DNA of 64,000 nucleotides, from assembly GCF_900143185.1 (NCBI RefSeq), contig NZ_FSRQ01000001.1, positions 744,001-808,000 of the forward strand, in the 5' to 3' direction. Origin of the DNA: Chryseobacterium scophthalmum. GTDB lineage: Bacteria; Bacteroidota; Bacteroidia; Flavobacteriales; Weeksellaceae. The notes under the pieces were generated by a model, which had not been told where the DNA came from, ran no database searches, and was given only the letters and a program-made list of their open reading frames with translations. Shown one piece after another: positions 49,892 to 59,499 of the stretch. A program made the translations under genes and the position numbers. The stretch's first letter is position 1; each line of letters starts with the position of its first letter.

Positions 49892-51187
49892 ATGTTTAAA
49901 AAAAATAAAAAATCAGTTTTTAAAATTCTCAGTTTTTTTATTCAATTGTTTTTCAGAAAATATCCTTCTGTATTTTTTGTAGTGAAATGGCTTTTCATTA
50001 CTGCAATTATTGGAGTTTTTATCGGATGTGCGTCTGCTTTTTTCTTACAGACTTTAGAATGGGCAACCCAATTGAGAGAAAATCATCTTTGGATTATTGT
50101 TTTTTTACCTTTAGCTGGATTTTTAGTTGGTTTACTCTATCACTACTTTGGTAAAGATGTTGAAGCCGGAAACAATTTATTATTAGAAACCATTCATGAG
50201 CCCAAAAAGACAATTCCTTTTAAGATGGCTCCATTGGTCTACTTTGGAACGATGATTACTCATTTTTTTGGAGGTTCTGCAGGTCGTGAAGGAACAGCTT
50301 TGCAAATGGCTGCATCAATTGCCGATCAGTTTTCAAAACCGTTAAGACTTTCAGCGGATGACAGGAAAATTTTAATTATTTCTGCGATTGCGGCAGGATT
50401 TGGTTCTGTTTTCGGAACTCCAATAGCCGGAGCGATCTTCGGGCTTGAAGTTTCTCTTACAGGAAGAATAAAATACAAAGCTTTATTTCCTGCAATTTCC
50501 GCATCAATCATTGCGGATTTAGTCACAAAATTCTTAAACACCCATCACACTGATTACCTCATCAATTTCGTACCTGAAATTTCGTTATTGAATATTTTAT
50601 ATGCTCTTATTGCCGGTATTTCCTTTGGTATTTGTGCCGCTTTTTTCAGTAAAACCATCCATAAAACAGGAGATTTTTTTAAATCTAAAATTTCTTATCC
50701 GCCACTTCGCCCGTTGATTGGAGGAATTGTTGTTTTAGTATCAGTCTGGTTAATGGGAACCACAAAATATCTTGGTTTAGGAATCCCTACAATTTTAGAT
50801 TCTTTTTCGCAACAACTTCCGGCTTATGATTTTGCTTTAAAAGCGATTATTACGATTATTACTTTAGCTTCGGGTTTTAAAGGTGGTGAAGTGACTCCGT
50901 TATTTTTTATTGGTGCAACTTTAGGAAATGCTTTAGGATATTTTATCCCTTTACCTTTAGCGCTTTTGGCGGGAATGGGTTTTGTGGCAGTTTTTGCAGG
51001 AGCAACCAATACACCGATTGCATGCAGCGTAATGGCTTTTGAATTGTTTGGAATAGAATGCGGAGTTTATGTTGTTATCGCTTGCGTTGTTTCTTATTTT
51101 TTTTCCGGGCAAAACAGCATTTATAAAAGTCAGATCATCGGTAAACCCAAAAATAAAAGATATTGGAAAATAGAAGAATATCTTTAA
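49892..51187 (+). CDS. CLC-F type fluoride/proton antiporter (CLC chloride channel superfamily)
   Basis: 431 residues, about 10-12 membrane helices. In place of the chloride signature GSGIP it has GNNLLLETI near residue 90, as in CLC-F proteins. GSAGREGTALQMA near 130 holds the gating Glu, and SGFKGGEVTPLFFIGA near 330 carries the Glu/Thr pair characteristic of fluoride-selective CLCs. Exports fluoride to protect the cytoplasm. Regulated by the fluoride riboswitch in its leader. Single gene. Confidence 0.92.
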   Translation: MFKKNKKSVFKILSFFIQLFFRKYPSVFFVVKWLFITAIIGVFIGCASAFFLQTLEWATQLRENHLWIIVFLPLAGFLVGLLYHYFGKDVEAGNNLLLETIHEPKKTIPFKMAPLVYFGTMITHFFGGSAGREGTALQMAASIADQFSKPLRLSADDRKILIISAIAAGFGSVFGTPIAGAIFGLEVSLTGRIKYKALFPAISASIIADLVTKFLNTHHTDYLINFVPEISLLNILYALIAGISFGICAAFFSKTIHKTGDFFKSKISYPPLRPLIGGIVVLVSVWLMGTTKYLGLGIPTILDSFSQQLPAYDFALKAIITIITLASGFKGGEVTPLFFIGATLGNALGYFIPLPLALLAGMGFVAVFAGATNTPIACSVMAFELFGIECGVYVVIACVVSYFFSGQNSIYKSQIIGKPKNKRYWKIEEYL

Positions 51188-51194
51188 GAAAAAC

Positions 51195-51226
51195 CTAAGA
51201 CCGAAATTTTTACGCTTCGGTCTTAG
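51195..51226 (-). terminator. Terminator between CLC-F and the large flavoenzyme-like gene
   Basis: CTAAGACCGAA (51195-51205) with TTCGGTCTTAG (51216-51226); T-run follows on the minus strand only. Confidence 0.8.
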
Positions 51227-51235
51227 ATTGAAGTT

Positions 51236-53044
51236 TTATTTTTGCAATTCTGGGATTGAAATTTTCTGTAAGTTCATTTTAAAACCTTCTAACTGATTTT
51301 TAATTCGGTCTTTTTCTGTTGAGAAAAAAGAGGTTTTCTCAAAAAGTTCTTTATAGTAATCAATCCCTTCAAAAAGATTAGATTTAAAAGTTTTCCATTT
51401 TTTTATTTGAGAATTAGTAAGTTCTCCTGAAAATTCTGAAATTTCATTCTTTAAATGATTCACATACATTTTCAGTTCATTAATAAACATATTCGGTCGC
51501 TCGGTTTCAGGAAGAATATTTCTATTTCCATAAATATGCTGAATCATTTCTGAAAGAGAAACCTCTTTATCGAAATACGCCAAATTTGGTCCAGGACAAA
51601 TTACAACTCCCTGTTTTTCTCCTTTTATTTCAATTCCCTGTTCCAAATAGGCTGAGTTGACTAAACCTACACAAAGACAAGCTTTATCTGTGATTTCTTT
51701 TTTTCTTGATTCAAATTGCTTCTGAGTAATTTCATCTCTTACAGTTGCAAGATCTTTCAGTTTGATATCCTGATATTTTTTTGAGGCCGTACAAATTCCT
51801 TGTGGAGAGTATTCTTTGCTTAATGCCAATAATTTTTTAGGACACGAACTTCCAAATTTATTTTTAGCTTCTTTATGATGTTTCAAAATCTCATTTGATG
51901 TTCCTTTTACAGTATTAAACGGAACTCCCAAAGGAGAAATATTACTCAGATAATAATCATTTTGTTTTGATTTCACTAAAAGATTACGTGTTTCACGGTC
52001 TACTGATGTCGCTTCAGGAACCAATAAAAATGGTGAACCCCAACCAATACTGTCAACCTTATAATTTTCAAGAAGAAAATCATGTTCTTCAGAAGTTCCT
52101 ACTCCACCCTGAACCGTAATTTTCATCTCTAAAGGTTCAGTCGGAATATATTTTTCTTTCTGCTCTAGAGCTTTAATCATTAAAGAATGTGCCGAAGAAA
52201 TCAATTCATTTTTTTTCAATCTAAATTCTTCCATGATCGGACCTAATAACAAACCTTCCGTAGCAAAAGCATGACCACCACAATTCAGCCCCGATTCAAC
52301 TCTATATTCTGAAACCCAAAGTCCTTTTTTAGCCAAAAAATTCCCCTGAATCATCGCAGAACGGAAATCACTTACTTTAAGAATGATTTTCTTTTTTATG
52401 AAATTATTAGCATCCGGAAAGAAGTCTTCAAATTCTTCAATATAACTGTACAAACGAGGGTTCATCCCCGCAGAAAGTACCATCGATGATGATATTTTAC
52501 TTTGGGCAAACCCACGAAGAGAAGCATGTGCATCATTGAAAATAACAGGAAGCTGTTCATTATTACGATAATTGTCTTTATCAACCTTAGTCATAATATT
52601 GACATCAATATTTCCCGGAGTAAGATTTTTTTCTATAAAGTTTTTAATATTTAAAGCTATGGAATCACCCTGGTTCAGAATATTCTGTAGCCCGTCTTTT
52701 AATTCGGAAGTATTTGGAAGCATCGCCATGAAGTTCTTCAGAGCATCTGTATTTTTAGAAATTTCTTCTTTAAAAGATTCAAATTTCTCTGTCACGATAT
52801 CGTCCATCATGTCGAGATAATCTGTAATTCTTTTGGCTCTGTAATCTTCGGTTTTTGAAGAAATTCCAAAATAATTAAGATTGAATTTTTTGCTGTAGAA
52901 ATTTTTCATTTTCTCTACAATTTCGTCATCAATGATTGATATAACTGAAGAAATTCCGTATTGCGCGACACGAATCGGGCTGTCTATCGTGTAAGATAAT
53001 CCCATAACGGGAATATGAAAACTGTGTAAAGGCTTATTAATCAT
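51236..53044 (-). CDS. Large protein of unknown function with nitronate monooxygenase-like TIM-barrel features
   Basis: 602 residues from the ATG at 53044 (MINKPLHSFHIPVMGLSYTI). GLNCGGHAFATEG near 265 resembles the xEAGGH loop, and ITVQGGVGTSEEHDFL with GWGSPFLLVPEATS near 320-355 resembles the FMN-phosphate loop and GTRFLxTPEA of 2-nitropropane dioxygenase/FabK-like enzymes. A helical insert (about 55-190) and a Cys-rich C-terminal section (SSCPKK, GICTAS, ACLCVG, VICPGPN) are not part of that family. Residues 500-602 are helical. A flavin enzyme, perhaps with a metal or Fe-S site, is inferred; no role is known to me. Confidence 0.6.
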   Translation of the reverse strand: MINKPLHSFHIPVMGLSYTIDSPIRVAQYGISSVISIIDDEIVEKMKNFYSKKFNLNYFGISSKTEDYRAKRITDYLDMMDDIVTEKFESFKEEISKNTDALKNFMAMLPNTSELKDGLQNILNQGDSIALNIKNFIEKNLTPGNIDVNIMTKVDKDNYRNNEQLPVIFNDAHASLRGFAQSKISSSMVLSAGMNPRLYSYIEEFEDFFPDANNFIKKKIILKVSDFRSAMIQGNFLAKKGLWVSEYRVESGLNCGGHAFATEGLLLGPIMEEFRLKKNELISSAHSLMIKALEQKEKYIPTEPLEMKITVQGGVGTSEEHDFLLENYKVDSIGWGSPFLLVPEATSVDRETRNLLVKSKQNDYYLSNISPLGVPFNTVKGTSNEILKHHKEAKNKFGSSCPKKLLALSKEYSPQGICTASKKYQDIKLKDLATVRDEITQKQFESRKKEITDKACLCVGLVNSAYLEQGIEIKGEKQGVVICPGPNLAYFDKEVSLSEMIQHIYGNRNILPETERPNMFINELKMYVNHLKNEISEFSGELTNSQIKKWKTFKSNLFEGIDYYKELFEKTSFFSTEKDRIKNQLEGFKMNLQKISIPELQK

Positions 53045-53301
53045 TATTTTAAACAATCAAATTTTACTTTCATGTTTTATGAAAGTGATAATGATCTGAA
53101 AACCTGTATTCTTTACAAAAGTATAGAATTAAGATAAGCTATGCAAAAAATAACAAATCATTTTTAATGATGTCATAACTACAACCCTATCCATTATTTA
53201 TTTTTAATTTTAAAGGTAAAAATCATATTAATTTGATATAATTTCCATTCTATTTTTATTAAATTTACACTTTCAATTCTCTAAATATCTATTTATTTAC
53301 A

Positions 53302-54714
53302 ATGTTTGTGTTTAGAAAAATACTCTTATTCAACATTCTACTTATAAGTTTTCTGACAGCAGCACAGAATCATCTCACTGCCTCACAACTGAAAACCAAA
53401 ATCTCCAACAATTCTAAACTCTATAAAAATAATATTGACAAAGCTTATAAAGAACTAAACGGACTCTTGAAACAGTCTATCATTCTGAAAGACTCTATTT
53501 CTGAAATGAAAATTCTCGACAGAAAATGCAGATATTTTTATAGTAAAAATATGATGGACAGTCTGATTATCACCAGTGAGAATCTTCGAAAAAAATCGAG
53601 TTTATATAAAGATATTTATTTTGAAGCGATGTCTAATATTTATATTGCCGAAATATATTCTATCAACAAATTTCCTGATAAAGCAATTTCATATCTAAAT
53701 TCTGCCTATCAAATTCTTCAAAAAGATGAATCAAACAGCAAAAAAATATTTTATGCAAAATCGAATGTTCTGAATAGTTTTGCCAATGTTTATTTAGATA
53801 AAAATCAACCAAAAGAAGCTTTAAAAAAGATTTACGAAGAAATTGAAAGTGGAAAAATGCTGAAGGATAAAAATGAACAAGACAATTTTCAATATTTGAA
53901 TTATGCTAATCTGGCAAATATTTACATCCAGATTAATTCAGATTCGGCTTATCATTACGCCAAAAAATCAATTTTAATTAAACCTTCGGATGTAATCGAT
54001 GACAAATCGATGATTGATAATTATTCTGTAATTGGAAAAGTATATAAAGGCAAAAAAGATTACAAAAATTCTATAAAAAACTTTCATAAAGCATTATTTA
54101 TAAGCAACAAGAACGGAACAGAACTTAATAATAATCAGATTTATCATTCATTAAAAGATATATACAGTATTCTGAATAATAAAGACAGTGCTCATTTTTA
54201 CAGCAATAAAATTGAGCAATATGAACTAAAATCTCTCAAAAGCAAATACAATTCTTTACAGGAAGTAATCAGTAAGGATAAAAAAGAACAGGAAAACGCT
54301 CAAAATCCTATCTGGTATTGGATTATTCCAGCAATTTCCGCGATCGTTTGCGGTGCTTTCCTAACATTTAAAAGAAAGAAAAGTAAAGTTGAGCCGGAAG
54401 TTAAACCGGAAATTGACCGCAGGGAAACCTATCATCATCTTATGGAACTTTTAGAGAAAAAGGATCCTGCTTTTTTATTTACTTTTGAAAAAGTCTATCC
54501 TGAGTTTTCTAATCAACTTCTCAGTAAGAATCCTGATTTACAACAATCAGAAATTGAGTTTTGCGCCCTGTTAAAAATGAAGCTTTCAACCAAAGATATC
54601 GCTAGAATAAGTTTTATAGAAACCAGAACGGTTCAGAATAAGAAGTATCGAATTAGAAAAAAATTAGATATTCCTCAGAATATCGACATTTATCAATGGA
54701 TTGATCAAATTTAA
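53302..54714 (+). CDS. Membrane-bound TPR protein with C-terminal HTH (regulator)
   Basis: 470 residues. Signal or anchor at 6-21, tetratricopeptide-like repeats from about 60 to 310 (YSVIGKVYKGKKDYKNSIKN, FANVYLDKNQPKEALKK), a membrane helix at about 335-352 (WYWIIPAISAIVCGAFL), then a cytoplasmic region ending in a LuxR-like HTH (EIEFCALLKMKLSTKDIARI then SFIETRTVQNKKYRIRKKL). This design, periplasmic TPR sensor plus cytoplasmic DNA-binding end, is common in Bacteroidota. Target unknown; a terminator follows. Confidence 0.85.
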   Translation: MFVFRKILLFNILLISFLTAAQNHLTASQLKTKISNNSKLYKNNIDKAYKELNGLLKQSIILKDSISEMKILDRKCRYFYSKNMMDSLIITSENLRKKSSLYKDIYFEAMSNIYIAEIYSINKFPDKAISYLNSAYQILQKDESNSKKIFYAKSNVLNSFANVYLDKNQPKEALKKIYEEIESGKMLKDKNEQDNFQYLNYANLANIYIQINSDSAYHYAKKSILIKPSDVIDDKSMIDNYSVIGKVYKGKKDYKNSIKNFHKALFISNKNGTELNNNQIYHSLKDIYSILNNKDSAHFYSNKIEQYELKSLKSKYNSLQEVISKDKKEQENAQNPIWYWIIPAISAIVCGAFLTFKRKKSKVEPEVKPEIDRRETYHHLMELLEKKDPAFLFTFEKVYPEFSNQLLSKNPDLQQSEIEFCALLKMKLSTKDIARISFIETRTVQNKKYRIRKKLDIPQNIDIYQWIDQI

Positions 54715-54768
54715 TTTCATCTCTCCTCTACTACTTATTAAATAGCTTGTAAACATTAATTAAAGAAG

Positions 54769-54803
54769 AATAAGGCTTTGGTTTTTCAAAGTCTTATTTT
54801 TTT
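54769..54803 (+). terminator. Intrinsic terminator of the TPR-HTH gene
   Basis: AATAAGGCTTTG (54769-54780) with CAAAGTCTTATT (54787-54798; one G-T pair), loop GTTTTT, then T-run. Separates it from the carotenoid operon. Confidence 0.85.
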
Positions 54804-54851
54804 ATTTAAAACAAAACTAGTTTATAAATATATTATTTAAAACAAATTAAG

Positions 54852-54859
54852 TATATTTG
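54852..54859 (+). promoter_or_regulatory. TAnnTTTG -7 box of the carotenoid operon
   Basis: TATATTTG, 21 bases upstream of the MarR ATG. An in-frame TTG inside this box argues against an earlier start for the regulator. No clear -33 TTG at the usual distance. Confidence 0.6.
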
Positions 54860-54880
54860 TTTACTATAAATGATTTAATT

Positions 54881-55552
54881 ATGAATTATAATTTAGCAAA
54901 AGATGTAATTCAGTTGCTTGAACAATTTGATTCTGAAAATACAAATTCACAATATACTTCTGATATTGAAGGATTTAAAACCTGGGTTCAGCATCAAGAA
55001 AATAAAAAAACACCTACTCAAAAGAATATTGTTTGGGAAGGAAAAGAAAACGGAAGAAGTCCGGAAAGCGTTATTAGTACACTACTTGTTCATATGAACA
55101 GATATGCAAAAACCTATTCAAAGTCTGCAATTGCCGGTTCAGAATTTTCTACACAAGAAGAATTTATATATCTGATCACTCTAAAATCTTTTGGTAATAT
55201 GACCAAAACCGAACTGATTAAGAAAAATATTCAGGACAAACCGGTCGGAAACTTGATTATTAATAGACTAATTAAACAAAATTGGGTAAAACAATCTGAT
55301 TCTAAAACAGATAAAAGATCGAAAGTATTGAGTATTACTGAAAAGGGACTGGAAACACTGGAAAAGCAAATGACTAATATCAGAAATGCTACCAAAATCG
55401 TCAGTGGAAATCTTACAGAAGACGAAAAGTATACTTTAATTGAACTTCTACATAAACTTGACCACTTCCACAATCCTATTTTTGGCAGAAATATTGACAG
55501 TACAAATTTATTAGATACGGTCTTTAAAGAATATTCATTTAATGATAATTAA
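54881..55552 (+). CDS. MarR-family transcriptional regulator of the carotenoid operon
   Basis: 223 residues from the ATG at 54881 (MNYNLAKDVIQLLEQF). Winged helix in the second half: EEFIYLITLKSFGNMTKTEL, NLIINRLIKQNWVKQSDSKT, DKRSKVLSITEKGLETLEKQ. First gene of a seven-gene run ending at 60775; the crtI start is two bases after its stop. Probably controls pigment and photolyase production together with itself; the effector is unknown. Confidence 0.88.
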   Translation: MNYNLAKDVIQLLEQFDSENTNSQYTSDIEGFKTWVQHQENKKTPTQKNIVWEGKENGRSPESVISTLLVHMNRYAKTYSKSAIAGSEFSTQEEFIYLITLKSFGNMTKTELIKKNIQDKPVGNLIINRLIKQNWVKQSDSKTDKRSKVLSITEKGLETLEKQMTNIRNATKIVSGNLTEDEKYTLIELLHKLDHFHNPIFGRNIDSTNLLDTVFKEYSFNDN

Positions 55553-55554
55553 TT

Positions 55555-57021
55555 ATGATTAAAAAAATAGCAGTTATTGGTTCGGGATTTTCAGGATTAT
55601 CTGCTGCAGCTTATGCTGCACAAGCTGGTCATGAAGTTCACGTTTTTGAAAAAAACGGTAGTTTAGGAGGAAGAGCCAGACAATTTACCACCGATAACGG
55701 TTATGTTTTTGATATGGGCCCAAGTTGGTATTGGATGCCCGATATTATTGAAGATTTTTTTAATTCATTTAATAAAAAAACTTCTGATTATTACCAGTTG
55801 GTTTCTTTAAACCCTCAATTTGAAATGGTTTTTTCTGACGGAATTATGGCTGTTCCGAAAGATTATTCTGAAATGCGTGATCTTTTTGAAAATACCGAAA
55901 AAGGAGCAGCAAAAAAGCTTGACGAATTCATGAATGATGCTCAATACAAATACGAAGTCGGCATGAAAGATTTCGTTACAAAACCCTGTCATTCATGGTT
56001 TGAATTTGTTTCTCCAAAGATTGCAAAAAGTGCTTTAAAGCTTGATTTGCTATCTAATTTTCACCGTTTTGTAAGAAAATATTTTTCACATCCAAAACTG
56101 ATTATGCTGATGGAATTTCCGGTTATTTTTCTCGGAGCTGCCCCAAAAGATATTCCGGCTTTGTACAGCCTGATGAATTATGGTGGTTACAAATTGGGAA
56201 CATGGTATCCGATGGGAGGTTTTTATAAAGTGATTGAAGCTATGTCTGAAATTGCCAAAGAACAAGGCGCTCAGTTTCATTTAAATTCAAATGTTGAAGA
56301 AATTAAAATTAAAGATGGTAAAGCGCAATCAATGATTGTCAACGGTTCAGAAATTGAGTTTGATAGTGTAATTGCTTCGTCTGATTATCATCATACAGAA
56401 CAGAATTTACTTCCAAAAGAATATCAAAATTACAACGAAGATTATTGGAAAAAGAAAACTTTTGCACCTTCTTGCTTGATCTATTACTTAGGATTTAAAG
56501 AAAAAATTTCAGATTTAAAACATCACACTTTGTTTTTTGAAAACGATCTAGATCTACACACTTCTGAAATTTACGAAGATAAAAAATGGCCGACAAAACC
56601 TTTATTTTATGCTTGTTGTCCGTCAAAAACAGATAAAAATGTAGCTCCCGAAAATTGCGAAAATGTATTTCTTTTAATGCCAATCGCAATAGGAATTGAA
56701 GATAACGAAGAAATCAGAGAAAAATATTTTCTTGAAATGATTGAAAGACTTGAAAAACACACCAAATCATCAAATCTTTTATCAAAAATCGATTATAAGA
56801 AAAGCTATTGCATTAATGATTTCAAAAACGATTACAATGCATACCAAGGAAATGCTTATGGTTTGGCAAATACGCTGAATCAAACCGCAGTTTTGAAACC
56901 TTCACTGAGAAATAAAAAAGTAAAAAATCTTTTTTATACAGGGCAACTCACCGTTCCAGGACCGGGAGTTCCGCCCTCGATTATATCCGGAAAAATAGCC
57001 GCAACCGAAGCCACTAAATAA
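55555..57021 (+). CDS. crtI: Phytoene desaturase
   Basis: 488 residues. FAD-binding IAVIGSGFSGLSAAAYAAQA at 5-24, then GGRARQF, GYVFDMGPSWYWMPDIIEDF near 52-72, and C-terminal GQLTVPGPGVPPSIISGKIA, the carotenoid desaturase signature. Converts phytoene to lycopene with FAD in the membrane. In the operon between the MarR gene (2 bases) and crtB (9 bases). Confidence 0.95.
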   Translation: MIKKIAVIGSGFSGLSAAAYAAQAGHEVHVFEKNGSLGGRARQFTTDNGYVFDMGPSWYWMPDIIEDFFNSFNKKTSDYYQLVSLNPQFEMVFSDGIMAVPKDYSEMRDLFENTEKGAAKKLDEFMNDAQYKYEVGMKDFVTKPCHSWFEFVSPKIAKSALKLDLLSNFHRFVRKYFSHPKLIMLMEFPVIFLGAAPKDIPALYSLMNYGGYKLGTWYPMGGFYKVIEAMSEIAKEQGAQFHLNSNVEEIKIKDGKAQSMIVNGSEIEFDSVIASSDYHHTEQNLLPKEYQNYNEDYWKKKTFAPSCLIYYLGFKEKISDLKHHTLFFENDLDLHTSEIYEDKKWPTKPLFYACCPSKTDKNVAPENCENVFLLMPIAIGIEDNEEIREKYFLEMIERLEKHTKSSNLLSKIDYKKSYCINDFKNDYNAYQGNAYGLANTLNQTAVLKPSLRNKKVKNLFYTGQLTVPGPGVPPSIISGKIAATEATK

Positions 57022-57030
57022 CCACAGAAT

Positions 57031-57867
57031 ATGAAAAAACTTTTCGATGAACTTTCTTATAAGATCAGCAAACAGACCACAAAACAATACAGCACGAGTT
57101 TTTCTTTGGGAATTTTGGCGCTTTCACCCAAGATCAGAAATTCTATTTATGCCATCTACGGATATGTAAGATTGGCTGATGAAATTGTCGACAGCTTTCA
57201 TGGTTTTGACCGCACTACTCTTTTGGCTAGATTTCGTGAGCAAACCAACCAGGCCTTAGAAGAAAAAATTTCTTTAAACCCAATCTTGCAGGCGTTTCAG
57301 GAGACGATTCACCGATATGAAATCGATGTGCAACTGATTAATCAGTTTCTTAAAAGTATGGAAATGGATTTACAGAAAATCGATTATGATTCTGAACTTT
57401 ATAAAGAATATATTCTCGGTTCTGCAGAAGTTGTCGGCTTAATGTGTCTTCATATTTTCGTTGACGGAAATAAAGAAAAATATAATCAACTGAAACCTTC
57501 TGCGATGAAATTGGGTTCAGCTTTTCAGAAAGTGAATTTTCTTCGTGACATGAAAGATGATTATCAGATCTTGGGACGTACTTATTTTCCGAATGTTGAT
57601 ATTTCTTATTTTGATAACGTTGTAAAGTCTCAAATTGAAAAAGAAATTTATGATGAATTTAAGGAAGCTTTAGAAGGCATCAAAAAACTTCCCAATTCAT
57701 CAAGATTTGGGGTTTATTTGGCTTATCGATATTATACTTCTCTTTTCAGGAAAATAAAAAAAACCTCAGCCAATAAAATTATCAACCAAAGGATAAGAAT
57801 ATCAAACGGTAGAAAATTTTCTTTAATGATGAGCAGTTATGTGCAATACAAAATGTCTTTCCTATAA
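57031..57867 (+). CDS. crtB: Phytoene synthase
   Basis: 278 residues, squalene/phytoene synthase fold. First Asp-rich motif in YVRLADEIVDSF near 48, YILGSAEVVGLMCLHIF near 130, second motif in AFQKVNFLRDMKDDYQ near 170. Joins two geranylgeranyl diphosphates to phytoene. Follows crtI by nine bases. Confidence 0.95.
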   Translation: MKKLFDELSYKISKQTTKQYSTSFSLGILALSPKIRNSIYAIYGYVRLADEIVDSFHGFDRTTLLARFREQTNQALEEKISLNPILQAFQETIHRYEIDVQLINQFLKSMEMDLQKIDYDSELYKEYILGSAEVVGLMCLHIFVDGNKEKYNQLKPSAMKLGSAFQKVNFLRDMKDDYQILGRTYFPNVDISYFDNVVKSQIEKEIYDEFKEALEGIKKLPNSSRFGVYLAYRYYTSLFRKIKKTSANKIINQRIRISNGRKFSLMMSSYVQYKMSFL

Positions 57868-57884
57868 AATATAAATTAAAAAAA

Positions 57885-58346
57885 ATGGTACACCAGCTTA
57901 AGCGTCAACAACAACTTAACTGCGATATAAAAACTGCCTGGAAATTTTTTTCTTCGGCAAATAATCTTTCAGAAATTACCCCAAAAGACATGAAATTTGT
58001 GGTAATAACACAGCTTTCTGATGATGAGATCTATGAAGGAATGCTGATCGATTATTACATTTCGCCTCTTTTGGGAATAAAATTAAACTGGCAAACCGAA
58101 ATTACGGAAGTTAACTTTGAAAAAAGTTTTACAGATTTTCAGAAAAAAGGTCCTTTCAAACTATGGAATCATTTTCATGAGTTTATTCTGAATGATAAAG
58201 GTGTTTTAATGATAGATACAGTAAGTTACGAATTGCCTTTTGGTTTTTTAGGAGAAATAGCGCACAGTGTAATGGTAAAGAAAAAATTGGAACATATTTT
58301 TGATTACCGATTTAAAATTTTAGAAGAAACATTTAATAAAAAATAG
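57885..58346 (+). CDS. SRPBCC-family protein in carotenoid operon
   Basis: 153 residues, START-like fold: CDIKTAWKFFSSANNLSEIT at the start, DYYISPLLGIKLNWQTEITE near 65, FRQKKGPF-like motif DFQKKGPFKLWNHFHEF near 88, and a C-terminal helix with FDYRFKILEE. Position between crtB and crtZ is conserved in flavobacteria as far as I recall; it may bind a carotenoid or precursor. Function inferred only from context. Confidence 0.75.
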   Translation: MVHQLKRQQQLNCDIKTAWKFFSSANNLSEITPKDMKFVVITQLSDDEIYEGMLIDYYISPLLGIKLNWQTEITEVNFEKSFTDFQKKGPFKLWNHFHEFILNDKGVLMIDTVSYELPFGFLGEIAHSVMVKKKLEHIFDYRFKILEETFNKK

Positions 58347-58347
58347 C

Positions 58348-58806
58348 ATGAATTTTTTAATTGTTGTAGCTACATTTTTTACGATGGAAGGAATTACCTG
58401 GCTAGTTCACAAATACATTATGCACGGTTTTTTGTGGCCGCTTCATCGCGATCATCACGATCACAGCAACGAAGGACATATGGAAAGAAATGATTATTTC
58501 TTCGCCATTTTCGCTATTCCAACCATTGCATTAATGTACTATGGAACGATTAATGATTTCAATATTTATTTTTATATCGCTCTTGGAATAACGATCTACG
58601 GAATGGCTTATTTTTTTGTACATGATATCTTTATTCACCAGCGTTTCAATATTTTAAAGAACACAAAAAACCCTTATTTACTGGCCATTCGAAGAGGTCA
58701 CAAACAGCATCATAAACATACAGGAAAAGAGCACGGCGAATGCTTTGGCTTTTTGTGGGTTCCTGTGAAGTTTTTTAAAATGTATTTTAATAAAAATAAA
58801 CAGTAA
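58348..58806 (+). CDS. crtZ: Beta-carotene hydroxylase
   Basis: 152 residues, fatty acid hydroxylase superfamily with four membrane segments. The di-iron His clusters are complete: HKYIMHG, HRDHHDHSNEGH, HDIFIHQRF and RRGHKQHHKHTGKEHG. Adds hydroxyl groups to the beta-ionone rings, giving zeaxanthin. One base after the SRPBCC gene. Confidence 0.93.
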   Translation: MNFLIVVATFFTMEGITWLVHKYIMHGFLWPLHRDHHDHSNEGHMERNDYFFAIFAIPTIALMYYGTINDFNIYFYIALGITIYGMAYFFVHDIFIHQRFNILKNTKNPYLLAIRRGHKQHHKHTGKEHGECFGFLWVPVKFFKMYFNKNKQ

Positions 58807-59499
58807 ATGTTGCAATACACGTATTTAGCGATTAATTTTTTCACAATAATTATCTGTTTTATATTTTCTTTTCATCCGAAAATTAAATTTCACAGACATT
58901 TTAAAGCTTTTTTGCTTTCCTCAATTATTGTTGCTCTATTTTTTATTGCATGGGATGTTTGGTTCACGGTAAATGGAGTTTGGTGGTTTAATGATAAATA
59001 TTTAATTGGCAAACGACTTTTCGGACTTCCGATTGAGGAATTATTTTTTTTTATCTGCATTCCATTTTCATGTGTATTTACCTATTTCTGTTTAGATAAA
59101 TTCTTTAAACTAGACTGGAAACCTTCTGTTGAAAAGGTTTTTGTACTTATTTCAATTATTGCTTGTATTATTTTAGCAATTCTATTTAAAGATAAAATTT
59201 ACTCTCTTGTTACTTTTCTTACCACAGCAATCACTTTAATGGTACTCTATTTTGTTTTAAAAGTAAAATGGATTGGTAAAGCTTCTTTTATTTATCTGGT
59301 TTTAATGCCCGGATTTTTGGCCGTTAATGGAATTCTCACCGGAACCGGACTCGATTCTCCCATTGTTAATTACAATCCAAAAGATTTTATAGGTTTCAGA
59401 ATTTTAACGATTCCTATTGAAGATACAGTCTATGGTTACGAAATGATTCTGTGGAATCTTTTCTTCTTTCATAAATTTAAAAAAGATGAACAAAATTAA
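58807..59499 (+). CDS. crtY: Lycopene beta-cyclase, fused CrtYc-CrtYd type
   Basis: 230 residues with about seven membrane segments and two lycopene cyclase domains. The paired acidic motifs are GLPIEELFFFICIPF near 75 and ILTIPIEDTVYGYEMILWNL near 200, one per domain. Converts lycopene to beta-carotene. Starts directly at the crtZ stop and overlaps the photolyase gene by 14 bases. Separate CrtYc and CrtYd genes occur in some Gram-positives; here they are one protein. Confidence 0.92.
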   Translation: MLQYTYLAINFFTIIICFIFSFHPKIKFHRHFKAFLLSSIIVALFFIAWDVWFTVNGVWWFNDKYLIGKRLFGLPIEELFFFICIPFSCVFTYFCLDKFFKLDWKPSVEKVFVLISIIACIILAILFKDKIYSLVTFLTTAITLMVLYFVLKVKWIGKASFIYLVLMPGFLAVNGILTGTGLDSPIVNYNPKDFIGFRILTIPIEDTVYGYEMILWNLFFFHKFKKDEQN

